In this document: positions 17,077-25,862 of the stretch, piece by piece
Layout: each line of letters opens with the position of its first letter
How positions within the stretch are numbered: position 1 is the first letter of the stretch
Source: Bryobacterales bacterium
Lineage (GTDB): Bacteria; Acidobacteriota; Terriglobia; Bryobacterales; Bryobacteraceae
Direction: 5' to 3'
Length of the DNA stretch: 43,978 nucleotides
Assembly (NCBI GenBank): GCA_003167255.1
Contig: PMTR01000089.1
Span: 18,370 to 62,347, forward strand
Position numbers and translations under genes: made by a program
Notes under the pieces: model-generated
The model's input: the letters and a program-made list of their open reading frames with translations, nothing else
What the model was told of the DNA's origin: nothing
The model's database searches: none

Positions 17077-19254
17077 GTGAACTTCCTAGACCAAATCTGG
17101 CTGATTCCTCTGTTCCCGCTGTTCGGGGCGGCGCTCATGTTGCTGTTGGGCAAGATGCTCGACCCGCAGCCGCCCTCCCAAGTAGCCATAGCTCCTGGTG
17201 TGGAGCCGGTCGATGACGGGCACGGGGAACACGGCGCCCACGGGCACTCACACGACCACGATCACGGGCATCATCATTCGTCGCCGCTCAAGACCCTGAT
17301 CAGTTTCATCTGCCCCGGAATGGTGCTACTGTCGTTCCTCTTTTCGGTGGGCGCGGTGTGGCAGCTTTCGCAGAAGGCCGAGCGCGTGCACCAGATCATC
17401 CAGTTCACCTGGATCGCCGGGCTGCCGTTCCACATGGCAAACGGGCACCTGGTCACGTTCTCCGTGGATTGGGGCTTTCTGCTGGACCCGTTGAGCTCGG
17501 TCATGATCCTGGTGGTGACCGGCATCGGATTCCTGATCCACGTGTACTCCATCGGGTACATGGCGCACGACAACGGCTACTACCGCTTCTTCGGCTACAT
17601 GAACCTGTTCGTCTTCTTCATGCTGATGCTGGTGCTGGCCAACAACTACACGCTGCTCTTCGTGGGTTGGGAAGGCGTGGGGTTGTGCAGCTACCTGCTG
17701 ATCGGATTCTACTTCCACAAGAAATCGGCGGCCGACGCGGGCAAGAAGGCCTTCGTGGTGAACCGCGTGGGCGATGCCGGCTTCGTGTTGGGGATGCTGC
17801 TGATGCTCAGCGTGTTGGGCACGGTGCGCTTCACCGACGTGAACTCCATCCTGCATAGCGGCCAGTTCGCGCGCGAAACTACCTTCGGCGTCTTGAGCGC
17901 CATGTCGCTGTTGATGTTTTTCGGCGCCACCGGCAAATCGGCGCAGGTGCCGCTGTATATCTGGCTGCCCGACGCCATGGAAGGCCCCACGCCGGTCTCG
18001 GCTCTGATCCACGCGGCCACCATGGTGACGGCCGGCGTATACATGGTGGCGCGCTCCGCGGCGCTGTTCCAGTTGACGCCGCAAACGTCCATGATTGTGG
18101 CCATCATCGGGGCTTTCACCGCGATTCTGGCTGCCAGCATCGCGCTGGTGCAGAACGATATCAAACGCGTGCTGGCCTACTCCACGGTGAGCCAACTCGG
18201 CTACATGTTCCTGGCGCTGGGCGTGGGCGCGTACTGGGTGGCCATCTTCCACCTGTTCACGCACGCCTTCTTCAAGGCCCTGCTCTTCCTTTGTTCCGGC
18301 TCGGTGATCCACTCGCTGGGCGGCGAGCAGGATATGCGGCGCATGGGCGGGCTCAAGGATAAGATCCCTATTACCCACTGGACCATGTGGGTGGGGTCCA
18401 TTGCGATCGCGGGGATTCCGGGCTTCGCCGGCTTCTTCTCGAAGGACGAGATCCTGTGGCAGGCGTATAGTTCGCCGCTGGGATCCATTGCCCTCTATGC
18501 CGTGGGCCTGACCACCGCCGCCATGACGGCCTTCTACATGTGGCGGCTCATGAACATGACGTTCTACGGCAAGTCGCGCGTGGCGCCGGAAGTGGCCAAA
18601 CACATCCACGAATCGCCTTTTGCGATGACTGGGCCTCTGAGTATTCTGGCATTCGGCAGCGTGGCGGCCGGTTGGCTGGGCACGCCCCAATTGTGGAATC
18701 TGCCGGAGGCTTTCCGCAGCTTCGAATCGTGGCTGGCGCCGGTGTTTGCATCCCCGCTGGTGAAGGCGGCCGGAGAAGCCGGTCACGACACTTCGATGGA
18801 ATGGACCCTGATGGGCGTCTCCGTGCTGGTCGCGGTCATCGGTATTTATGCGGCGCGGGTTTTGTATCACCAGAAGCCGGAGATTCCCGACCGCATCGAG
18901 GCGAGGTTTCAACCCCTGCACACAGTGCTCTACAACAAGTGGTACGTCGACGAGATCTACGACTTTCTGTTCGTCGACGGCCTGTGCAAGGGCGGCGGCC
19001 TGGCGCTGGGCGCGTTCGACCGCAACGTGGTGGATGGCGGCGTCAACGGCGCCGGCTGGTTGACGCGCTTCACCGCCAAACTTTCCATGTGGTGGGACAC
19101 CTGGATTGTCGACGGCGCGGTGCGCTTCACTTCCTTCTGCGTGAAGATGCTCTCCTACCCGGTGTGCATTCTGGAGACCGGGCGCTTGCAGACCTACGCC
19201 TTCTTTGTGGTGGTCGGCGTTCTGGCGATGTTCGGCTACTACGTGGTGCGGTAA
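17077..19254 (+). CDS. nuoL: NADH-quinone oxidoreductase subunit L, with histidine-rich loop
   Basis: This 725-residue protein starts at a GTG preceded by GGAGAG. It is the distal antiporter-like subunit, with LLFVGWEGVGLCSYLLIGFY, AFVVNRVGDAGF and WLPDAMEGPTPVSALIHAAT as landmarks, and the C-terminal long lateral helix region. Between the first and second membrane helices (about residues 45-70) lies an insertion with ten histidines at positions 49-67 (for example HGHSHDHDHGHHH). This is not part of normal NuoL and could bind metal ions on the surface. The length is otherwise slightly above that of E. coli NuoL (613) because of this loop and a longer C-terminal part. Confidence 0.95.
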   Translation: MNFLDQIWLIPLFPLFGAALMLLLGKMLDPQPPSQVAIAPGVEPVDDGHGEHGAHGHSHDHDHGHHHSSPLKTLISFICPGMVLLSFLFSVGAVWQLSQKAERVHQIIQFTWIAGLPFHMANGHLVTFSVDWGFLLDPLSSVMILVVTGIGFLIHVYSIGYMAHDNGYYRFFGYMNLFVFFMLMLVLANNYTLLFVGWEGVGLCSYLLIGFYFHKKSAADAGKKAFVVNRVGDAGFVLGMLLMLSVLGTVRFTDVNSILHSGQFARETTFGVLSAMSLLMFFGATGKSAQVPLYIWLPDAMEGPTPVSALIHAATMVTAGVYMVARSAALFQLTPQTSMIVAIIGAFTAILAASIALVQNDIKRVLAYSTVSQLGYMFLALGVGAYWVAIFHLFTHAFFKALLFLCSGSVIHSLGGEQDMRRMGGLKDKIPITHWTMWVGSIAIAGIPGFAGFFSKDEILWQAYSSPLGSIALYAVGLTTAAMTAFYMWRLMNMTFYGKSRVAPEVAKHIHESPFAMTGPLSILAFGSVAAGWLGTPQLWNLPEAFRSFESWLAPVFASPLVKAAGEAGHDTSMEWTLMGVSVLVAVIGIYAARVLYHQKPEIPDRIEARFQPLHTVLYNKWYVDEIYDFLFVDGLCKGGGLALGAFDRNVVDGGVNGAGWLTRFTAKLSMWWDTWIVDGAVRFTSFCVKMLSYPVCILETGRLQTYAFFVVVGVLAMFGYYVVR

Positions 19255-19258
19255 ACCT

Positions 19259-20815
19259 ATGGACCAGCACTTACTCAGCATTGTTCTCTTGACGCCGCTG
19301 GCCGGTTTGTTGGTTCTGCTCTTCATTCCGTCGAAGAGCAAGGACTTGATCCGGATCTGGGCGAACCTGGCGGCCTTCGCAGGGTTCCTGGTTTCTCTCC
19401 CGCTGGTCTCCCGCTTCCAGGTGGGCTTACGCGGCTTCCAATTCGAAGAACGCGCCAACTGGATCCCCTCGCTGGGTGCGCATTATCACATCGGCATGGA
19501 CGGCATCAGCCTGCTGCTGGTGATGTTGACCACAGTGATGGGCTTCATCGCGATTCTCTGTTCCTGGAGCGCCGTTCAGGATCGCACCAAGGAATACTAC
19601 GCCATGTTCCTGCTGTTGCAGACGGGCATGATCGGCGTGTTTGTGTCGCTCGATTTCTTCCTGTTCTACATTTTCTGGGAACTGGTGCTGGTTCCGATGT
19701 ACTTCATCATCGGAGTGTGGGGCGGGCCGCGCAAGCTGTACGCCGCCATCAAGTTCTTCCTTTACACCCTGGCCGGCTCGGTGCTGATGCTGCTGGGCAT
19801 CCTGACGCTTTACTTCCAGCACTTCCACCAGTTCGGCACCTACACGTTCGAGATTTCCGAATTGATGAAGACCACCATGCCGCTGGGGCTGCAACAGTGG
19901 GTCTTCTGGGCCTTCTTCCTGGGTTTCGCCATCAAGGTTCCGATGTTCCCCTTCCACACCTGGCTGCCGGACGCGCACGTGGAAGCGCCCACCGCCGGTT
20001 CCGTGATTCTGGCGGCGGTGCTATTGAAAATGGGGACGTACGGATTCCTGCGCTTCTCGCTGCCGCTGCTGCCGAAGGCGTCGATGGACCAGACCATCGT
20101 GCAGATCCTGGCCGTGCTCTCCATCATCGGGATTATCTACGGAGCCCTGGTGTGCATGATGCAGAAGGATTGGAAGAAACTGATCGCCTATTCTTCGGTG
20201 AGCCACCTGGGCTTCTGCACGCTGGGCATTTTTTCCATGAACCCGAACGGGATCGCGGGCAGCGTGCTCCAGCAGATCAACCACGGCATTTCGACGGGCA
20301 TGCTCTTCATGGTGATCGGCGTGGTTTACGAGCGCCGCCATACGCGCGAGATTTCCGAATATGGCGGCCTGGCGCACGTGATGCCCAAGTTCGCGGTCAT
20401 CTTCGCGATCGCCATGCTGAGTTCGGCCGGGCTTCCGCTGCTGAACGGCTTCGTGGGCGAGTTCACGATTCTGCTGGGCGCTTTCGAAGCCAACCGGATC
20501 TGGGCGGCCTTCGCCGTCACCGGTGTGATCCTGGGCGCCGCGTACCTGTTGTGGCTGTACCAGCGGACCATGCTGGGGCAGGTCACCAATGGCAAAAACC
20601 TGCTCATCCCGGATATGAGTTTTCGTGAAGTGGCGATGTTCGTGCCGCTGATTGCGTGGGCCATCTGGATCGGCGTCTATCCGAAGCCTTACTTCGATAT
20701 TCTGCGGCAACCGGTGGCTGAGATCGTGGAGCGCGTGAGGCCCGGATATTACTCGGGCGGAGTGCAGAACGCGGCCATACCTCGGCCGGTAGCGCGGGCG
20801 GGGGTGGCGCGATGA
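19259..20815 (+). CDS. nuoM: NADH-quinone oxidoreductase subunit M
   Basis: A 518-residue antiporter-like subunit of the membrane arm. FYIFWELVLVPMYFIIGVWG holds the conserved glutamate of helix 5, and HTWLPDAHVEAPTAGSVILA is the discontinuous helix 7 region with its lysine-rich partner later (KDWKKLIAYSSVSHLG). It starts four bases after nuoL and overlaps nuoN by four bases (ATGA). Confidence 0.96.
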   Translation: MDQHLLSIVLLTPLAGLLVLLFIPSKSKDLIRIWANLAAFAGFLVSLPLVSRFQVGLRGFQFEERANWIPSLGAHYHIGMDGISLLLVMLTTVMGFIAILCSWSAVQDRTKEYYAMFLLLQTGMIGVFVSLDFFLFYIFWELVLVPMYFIIGVWGGPRKLYAAIKFFLYTLAGSVLMLLGILTLYFQHFHQFGTYTFEISELMKTTMPLGLQQWVFWAFFLGFAIKVPMFPFHTWLPDAHVEAPTAGSVILAAVLLKMGTYGFLRFSLPLLPKASMDQTIVQILAVLSIIGIIYGALVCMMQKDWKKLIAYSSVSHLGFCTLGIFSMNPNGIAGSVLQQINHGISTGMLFMVIGVVYERRHTREISEYGGLAHVMPKFAVIFAIAMLSSAGLPLLNGFVGEFTILLGAFEANRIWAAFAVTGVILGAAYLLWLYQRTMLGQVTNGKNLLIPDMSFREVAMFVPLIAWAIWIGVYPKPYFDILRQPVAEIVERVRPGYYSGGVQNAAIPRPVARAGVAR

Positions 20816-22293
20816 TCCAGTCTTTCTATACCACCACGGATCACTTCACCATCATTCCGGCGGTGATGCTGGCGCTTTTCGGTTGCGCCATTCTGCTCTT
20901 TGACTTCCTCATCTTCCCGGATCCCCGGCAGCGTAAATGGCTGCTGATTTTCGTGGCGTTGGCGGAAGGCTTTACCGGCTTTGCGCTCTACCGCCAGACG
21001 GCCTGGCTGGCGGCCAACGGGCAGGCGCAGTTGCAGGGATTCCAGGGATCGGTGACGGTCGACGGGTTTGGCATCTTTTTCAATTGGATCTTCCTGATCG
21101 CCGCCATGGTGGTGGCGCTGGTGTCGTATCACTACCTGGAGATCTCGGGCGAGCACCACGGCGAGTATTACAGCCTGATCCTGTTCGCGCAGTGCGGCAT
21201 GTACTTCCTGGCCACCGGTACGGACCTGATCACGCTGTTCATCGGCCTCGAGCTGATGGCCCTGTGCTTCTACATCATGGTGGGTTTCCTGCGGGCCGAC
21301 AAGCGCTCCAATGAGGCCGCCATGAAATACCTGCTGCTGGGGGCGTTTTCGAGCGGCTTCCTGGTGTATGGCTTCTCGGTGATGTACGGCATCGCGCACT
21401 CAACCAAACTGGAGGATATTGCCGCGGCGATTGCCTCGCGTCCGCCGTCCGATCCGGTGGTTTTTCTGGCGCTGGCCACTACCCTGGTGGGGTTGCTGTT
21501 CAAGATTTCGGCCGCTCCTTTCCACATGTGGGCCCCGGACGCTTACGAAGGCGCGCCCACCACAGTGACGGCCTATCTCTCGGTAGCGTCGGGAGCGGCT
21601 TCATTCGCCTTCCTGCTGCGGCTTTTCCACGGCCCGCTGGCGCCCTTTGCGTCGGCACGCGAAGTATGGGAGCCCATGCTGGCGGTGGTCGCGATCCTCA
21701 CCCTGACGGTGGGGAACCTGGCGGCGGTCAACCAGACCAACATCAAGCGGCTGCTGGCGTACAGCTCGATTTCGCACTCCGGCTACATGTTGCTGGGCCT
21801 GGTGGCCGGCAATGAAACAGGCATCAAAGGCATCGCGGTCTACGTGATGGTCTACACCTTCATGAACCTGGGCGCGTTCCTGGTGCTGGTGGCGCTGCGG
21901 CGGCAGAAGATCATCGGCGAAGACCTGGACGATATCAGCGGCCTCATGCACAAGAGCCCCGGCTACGCCTTACTGATGCTGATCTTCCTGCTATCGCTGG
22001 CCGGCATCCCGCCCACGGCCGGCTTCCTGGGCAAGTATTACATTTTCCTGGCGCTGATTCAGACCGGGCATTACACGCTGGCGGTGGTGGGCACGCTCTA
22101 TGTCGCGGTGGCGATTTATTACTACTTCAAGGTGGTCCGCAGCATGTTCGTGGGCGAGGAGACCGAAAAGGCCCCGCTGGCCACCAGTTTCGGCCTGCGT
22201 GTGGCGCTGGCGGTGACCGGAGTCATGACCCTGGCGATTGGCATCTACCCAGAGCCATTTCTGAAGCTGGCGCAGACTTCGCTGTTGCGATAA
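20812..22293 (+). CDS. nuoN: NADH-quinone oxidoreductase subunit N
   Basis: A 493-residue antiporter-like subunit. LFIGLELMALCFYIMVGF, AAPFHMWAPDAYEGAPTTVT and NIKRLLAYSSISHSGYMLLG mark the conserved glutamate helix, the broken helix and the lysine helix. It follows nuoM with a four-base overlap. It would normally end a nuo operon, but here nuoH follows 21 bases later. Confidence 0.95.
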   Translation: MIQSFYTTTDHFTIIPAVMLALFGCAILLFDFLIFPDPRQRKWLLIFVALAEGFTGFALYRQTAWLAANGQAQLQGFQGSVTVDGFGIFFNWIFLIAAMVVALVSYHYLEISGEHHGEYYSLILFAQCGMYFLATGTDLITLFIGLELMALCFYIMVGFLRADKRSNEAAMKYLLLGAFSSGFLVYGFSVMYGIAHSTKLEDIAAAIASRPPSDPVVFLALATTLVGLLFKISAAPFHMWAPDAYEGAPTTVTAYLSVASGAASFAFLLRLFHGPLAPFASAREVWEPMLAVVAILTLTVGNLAAVNQTNIKRLLAYSSISHSGYMLLGLVAGNETGIKGIAVYVMVYTFMNLGAFLVLVALRRQKIIGEDLDDISGLMHKSPGYALLMLIFLLSLAGIPPTAGFLGKYYIFLALIQTGHYTLAVVGTLYVAVAIYYYFKVVRSMFVGEETEKAPLATSFGLRVALAVTGVMTLAIGIYPEPFLKLAQTSLLR

Positions 22294-22314
22294 GAATGCC
22301 GAGATAGAGACGAT

Positions 22315-23499
22315 ATGTGGCAGACGGTTTATTCGAATCCGTTGTTCGCGCCGATTGTGGTGACGCTGGTCATCATCGCGGCGTTCCCGCTGGTGGCCGG
22401 CTATATCGTGCTCTTGGAGCGGAAAGTTCTGGCGGACTTCCAGGTGCGCCTCGGACCCATGCGGGTAGGGCCGCATGGCCTGCTACAACCCATCGCCGAC
22501 GCTCTGAAGCTGCTGCTCAAGGAAGACATCATCCCCGCGGAATCGGACAAGGCTATTTTTTGGTTTGCTCCCTGCATTTCGACCATCACGGCGTTGACCG
22601 CTTTCTCGGTCCTTCCCTTCACAAGGACGATTTACGTGGCCGACGTCAACGTGGGGCTGCTGGTGATTTCGGCGGTTTCCGCCATGGGAATCCTGGGAAT
22701 CATCCTGGGCGGCTGGGCATCCAACAGCCACTACTCCCTGTTGGGCGCGCTGCGCAGCGCGGCGCAATTGGTAAGTTATGAGGTGGCGCTCTCGTTTGCG
22801 CTGCTCTCCGGCGTGATGGCGGCCGGCACGCTGAGCATGAAATCGATCGTTCTGGCGCAGCAGCAACGCGGCGTCTGGTTCGTGTTCGATAACTGGGGCT
22901 TCATGATCGTGCCGTTCGCGGTCTACATCATCGCCGCGACAGCGGAGACCAACCGCGCGCCCTTCGACCTGCCGGAAGCGGAGTCTGAACTGGTGGGCGG
23001 CTTCCATACCGAGTACAGCGGTTTCCGCTGGTGCCTCTACTTCCTGGCGGAGTACGCCAACATTTTCGTGGTTTCCTCGGTGGCCGTGGCGCTGTTCTGG
23101 GGTGGCTGGCTTCGCCCCTTCCCCAGCGTCGCGTGGCTGGATGTGCCGCTGAATGTGGCGTTCCCGGTGGTGTTGTTCGTCGGCTCCGGCGCCATGACTC
23201 TGACGCTGGTGAAGAAGCTGAAGGACAAGATGCAGCAGGCCGTGCTGGTAGCGGTCGCGCTGGCGCTGGTGCTGGTGGCCAGCGTCTTTATCGTCCCGGT
23301 GGTGAATCACGCGGTGATCGGTCTGTTCTGGTTTCTGCTCAAGGTGTTTACCATCATCTATCTGCTGATCTGGTTCCGCGGCACATTCCCCCGCTTCCGC
23401 TACGACCAGCTCATGAACATCGGCTGGAAGGTCGCCATTCCCGTAGGCATGGCGGCCGTGCTGATCAACGCCGTGCTGGGCATGCTGCGGCACGGGTAG
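22315..23499 (+). CDS. nuoH: NADH-quinone oxidoreductase subunit H
   Basis: A 394-residue membrane protein with ERKVLADFQVRLGPMRVGP, ADALKLLLKEDIIP and ETNRAPFDLPEAESELVGGF, the core signatures of NuoH. NuoH forms the membrane wall of the quinone chamber and carries the charged E-channel. Its position after nuoN is unusual; in most bacteria it lies between nuoG and nuoI. It is slightly longer than E. coli NuoH (325), mostly in the C-terminal helices. After the stop the sequence changes abruptly into repeat-rich DNA. Confidence 0.96.
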   Translation: MWQTVYSNPLFAPIVVTLVIIAAFPLVAGYIVLLERKVLADFQVRLGPMRVGPHGLLQPIADALKLLLKEDIIPAESDKAIFWFAPCISTITALTAFSVLPFTRTIYVADVNVGLLVISAVSAMGILGIILGGWASNSHYSLLGALRSAAQLVSYEVALSFALLSGVMAAGTLSMKSIVLAQQQRGVWFVFDNWGFMIVPFAVYIIAATAETNRAPFDLPEAESELVGGFHTEYSGFRWCLYFLAEYANIFVVSSVAVALFWGGWLRPFPSVAWLDVPLNVAFPVVLFVGSGAMTLTLVKKLKDKMQQAVLVAVALALVLVASVFIVPVVNHAVIGLFWFLLKVFTIIYLLIWFRGTFPRFRYDQLMNIGWKVAIPVGMAAVLINAVLGMLRHG

Positions 23500-23575
23500 G
23501 AATTCGCGCCTTTACGCGCGCCTTTCTCACCGAGCCGCGACCGTCAGGGAGCGGAGGCCTCCTAGCACGCTTGTC

Positions 23576-23818
23576 TCACCAGATTCTGTCGCGAGACGCG
23601 AGCCCAAGTGGGGCAGGCGCTTCCGCCTGCCAACCCTTATCACAGTGTGTACGCGCAACGGCCCAGTGGGACAGGCCTCCTGGCTTGTCATTTCGGCGCG
23701 CCGCGGGTGATCGGCGTCTTAGAATTTCGGCGGTTTGCGCGTCGTCCTGGGCGATATGCCCCACGATCTCGGACAGATCGTCTAGTGCTCTTTGCGTGAA
23801 GAGGAGGCGGTAATCCAC
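23576..23818 (-). pseudogene. Truncated RelE/ParE-type toxin remnant
   Basis: From a GTG at 23818 the frame reads MDYRLLFTQRALDDLSEIVG and then HIAQDDAQTAE, which is the N-terminal third of a RelE/ParE-superfamily toxin. After about residue 32 the frame runs into non-homologous, repeat-derived sequence (GWQAEAPAPLG is the translation of a dispersed hairpin unit) and stops near residue 80. A complete toxin of this kind has about 95-105 residues, so it has lost its C-terminal catalytic part. Its start overlaps the end of the antitoxin remnant. Confidence 0.7.
23608..23689. repeat. Two hairpins of the GTGGG(G/A)CAGGC dispersed family
   Basis: The first has arms GGCAGGCG/CGCCTGCC (23612-23619 and 23624-23631) inside a GTGGGG...CCAAC unit. 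The second has GACAGGCC/GGCTTGTC (23670-23677 and 23682-23689) with one G-T pair. Related units occur at 32661, 39933, 40490 and 42785. Confidence 0.75.
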
Positions 23819-23970
23819 TTGGGCAAGAGCTTTCGGACTTCTTCCATGGGCACGGTGCGGCCAGCCTAGGCGTGGCGGATGCCCTCATCAATGGCGGCAA
23901 GGGTTTCCTCGTCTTCCTCCTCATCGATGGGGGTCGGGTCGTCGAAGTTAATTCCACTGGCTTTAGCCAT
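23782..23970 (-). pseudogene. Antitoxin remnant with in-frame amber stop
   Basis: From the ATG at 23970 the frame reads MAKASGINFDDPTPIDEEED and ends at a TAG (23866-23868) after 34 residues. Reading through it continues AGRTVPMEEVRKLLPKW and ITASSSRKEH to a stop at 23782. The second part is a typical antitoxin C-terminus that meets the toxin start. The TAG probably replaced a GAG by one base change. With the truncated toxin this is a dead module. Confidence 0.72.
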
Positions 23971-24050
23971 AGCTTCGCGGTAGCGCGGATTAACGAGTGC
24001 CCCAAACGAAAGTCTTGCGTGGCGATTCCCATTGAGCATTTCAGGGGCTG

Positions 24051-24093
24051 CGAAACTCCCAAATCGCTCAGCCGCTAGCGTTTGGGAGTTTCG
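24051..24093. repeat. 13-base perfect inverted repeat
   Basis: CGAAACTCCCAAA (24051-24063) and TTTGGGAGTTTCG (24081-24093) pair perfectly across a 17-base loop. Flanking GGGGCTG and TGGGCTGTCCCC extend the match weakly. I recall this type of word as abundant in Solibacter-like genomes. Confidence 0.7.
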
Positions 24094-24167
24094 TGGGCTG
24101 TCCCCGAAATAAATAAACTGTCCGTCTGGGCGAATACCTGAACGACCCTGGCATGACTTAGGACTGC

Positions 24168-24294
24168 CGCAAGAATAACTTCACATTGGCTGACCGGCAG
24201 ATGTGGCGCACGCACTCGTGCGTGCCGCGTCGACACTCGTGTCGACGCCTCGCGGGCGGTGCGACACGACGGCAACTGCGAAGTTATTATTGCG
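24168..24294. repeat. Composite inverted repeat enclosing a 45-base double palindrome
   Basis: Outer arms 24168-24182 and 24280-24294 match at 14 of 15 bases (AATAACTTC/GAAGTTATT core). Inside, 24204-24248 holds two adjacent palindromes (GCACGCAC/GTGCGTGC and GCGTCGACAC/GTGTCGACGC). The same 45 bases recur at 39758-39802 with one difference. Confidence 0.75.
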
Positions 24295-24317
24295 TGAACC
24301 CTTAGCGAACTCCCTAA

Positions 24318-25355
24318 TCACTGCCCGCCCGCCTGGTCCTTTTGTTTCACCAGCCCCTCGGCTTGCTCGGTCGCCAAAAGCGTGCCGCGAAGGGCCACCG
24401 CCCTGGGTCCGATACTCGCAAAGATGCGCGGAATTCCGGTTGTGGTGCGGATCACGGTCACCAGGTCTGTCAGGTCCTGCCGCGTGCCGGCGTGAGCCAG
24501 GTGGAAGACTCTCACCACCTCATCGGGGCGCCCCGGCGTGCGGACGGGAACGCTGTATGTCCCCGTCGTCAGGCCTTCCGACGGAGGTTGATCCAGCTCA
24601 TGAAACAGCCATTCTCCGATGGCCACCGTCTCCGGCGGCCCGCATAGCATCAGGGCCCCTGCCGTGATGTGCGTAAACAACCGCGTCACATCGGCAATTG
24701 TGCGTATCGACGTGACCATGTCGTTCATAGTCTGCTGCGTTTCGGCGTGAGCCGGAAAGAACACCTTCATCACATTACTGGGCAGGCCTGGTCTGGGTCC
24801 GGGCATCGGAACCCCATATTCGTGGACGGCCGGAGCCTGCACGTCTCCGGCGGGCCGATCCACTTCCCTAATCAGCCACTCTGCCGCCGCCATCTTGCCG
24901 GCCGCTCCTCGCGCCACCATGGCTTCCAACGGCAAATAGGCAAATAGCCGAGTTACGTCCGTAACCGTGCGGACCCCGGTTTGAGTGTCGTTCAACGCCT
25001 GCTGCGTCGGGGCGTGGGCGAGATAAAACACCTTGGCCACCTCAGGGCCGGACGACGTCTCGACCTGCAACGAATATTCGTGGGTAACCGTGCTCTGAAC
25101 CGGCCCGGCGGCCTGGTCCAGTTCGTGAAACAGCCAATCGGCCAATGGCATTCTGTCGGCCGGCGCGTTGACCGTCAGGCTGCGCGCGGCGTTGTCAATG
25201 GATGCTTCCTTTACTTCCGCGACACTGCGAAGCGCCGTGACAATGTTCTGGAAATTCTGCGCGTCGGTGTGAGTGAAATAGAACACTCGCTTCAACGTCG
25301 CATCGGACTGGGCGTATGCGCTTGCGGCGCAGACCAGCAGGATTGCAAGTTTCAT
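24318..25355 (-). CDS. Exported protein of four tandem secretin-N-like repeats
   Basis: This 345-residue protein has a signal peptide (about 1-15, cleaved after AYA). It then consists of four related units of about 62 residues, near 22-83, 106-168, 195-257 and 279-341. Each starts with a VF(Y/F/H)xxH motif, has TxQxxxDxxTxIRT in units 2-4, and ends with WLxxELDxP in units 1-3. The strand-helix-strand-strand-helix pattern resembles secretin N-domains or other KH-like ring-building modules, but no secretin barrel follows. Unit 4 has lost the WLxxELD ending. I do not recognise a named family. It probably acts in the periplasm, perhaps in a multimeric assembly. Confidence 0.75.
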   Translation of the reverse strand: MKLAILLVCAASAYAQSDATLKRVFYFTHTDAQNFQNIVTALRSVAEVKEASIDNAARSLTVNAPADRMPLADWLFHELDQAAGPVQSTVTHEYSLQVETSSGPEVAKVFYLAHAPTQQALNDTQTGVRTVTDVTRLFAYLPLEAMVARGAAGKMAAAEWLIREVDRPAGDVQAPAVHEYGVPMPGPRPGLPSNVMKVFFPAHAETQQTMNDMVTSIRTIADVTRLFTHITAGALMLCGPPETVAIGEWLFHELDQPPSEGLTTGTYSVPVRTPGRPDEVVRVFHLAHAGTRQDLTDLVTVIRTTTGIPRIFASIGPRAVALRGTLLATEQAEGLVKQKDQAGGQ

Positions 25356-25532
25356 GCCGCCTCCTCTGGAGTTCTGGACGCTGCAGGCAAGTGAAACGTG
25401 CAGGAAACAATAACGGCGGTGACTGATGGGCTACATTGATAACCCTGAAATACGCGTTTGCATCAGGACCGAGCTAGGTAACTCTGCGGCTAAAACTTCG
25501 GCGGTGCTCGCGCCAGAGAAGCACGGTGGCGC

Positions 25533-25859
25533 TTAATCGAAGGGTATTGCAACTTCGGTATAGCTACCGGGTACGGTTGCGTTCACGGCGGCGGCGATTT
25601 CAGCCAACATCCGCCGCACAAGTCCCCAGCGGCCTTGAGTTAAGACCACGAGCGCAATTTTGCGGCCTTCAAGGTTCTGCTGATGCTTGATACTCTTATC
25701 CGAGGTCACCATTACATCGAAACCGGCTTCCTCGGCAACCCTGAGTAAATCTCCGTTCTTCAACATAGCCCAACCGCGCTCCCTCGCTTCCGTGACGGTG
25801 TGGCCGGTAAGCGCACGGGCAAGGCCGCGCGGGGCGTTGTTTTCGAGCAGAATCAGCAC
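25533..25859 (-). CDS. DUF5615 PIN-like toxin (second pair)
   Basis: A 108-residue protein starting at a GTG. MLILLENNAPRGLARAL and VMVTSDKSIKHQQNL are typical of DUF5615, although the first acidic residue is Glu6 rather than the usual Asp. It continues with LVVLTQGRWG. The start lies three bases after the stop of the DUF433 partner. It belongs to a different branch from the DUF5615 protein at 5209, judging by sequence. Confidence 0.85.
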   Translation of the reverse strand: MLILLENNAPRGLARALTGHTVTEARERGWAMLKNGDLLRVAEEAGFDVMVTSDKSIKHQQNLEGRKIALVVLTQGRWGLVRRMLAEIAAAVNATVPGSYTEVAIPFD

Positions 25860-25862
25860 AGC

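Larger units (their letters stand above)
23500..24317. other. Repeat-rich intergenic region with a decayed toxin-antitoxin module
   Basis: This 818-base stretch has no intact gene. It holds two short hairpins (23608-23634 and 23670-23689), remnants of a toxin and an antitoxin gene (23576-23970), a 13-base inverted repeat (24051-24093) and a composite inverted repeat (24168-24294). Confidence 0.7.

Noticed and set aside
17326-19458. Very long minus-strand open frame opposite nuoL
   Set aside because: It is rich in His, Arg and Gln as expected for the antisense of a GC-rich membrane protein gene, and nuoL is certain.
24100-25530. Possible dif site near the composition switch
   Set aside because: I scanned for a 28-base XerCD-like site with a TATAAT-type centre and found no convincing match.
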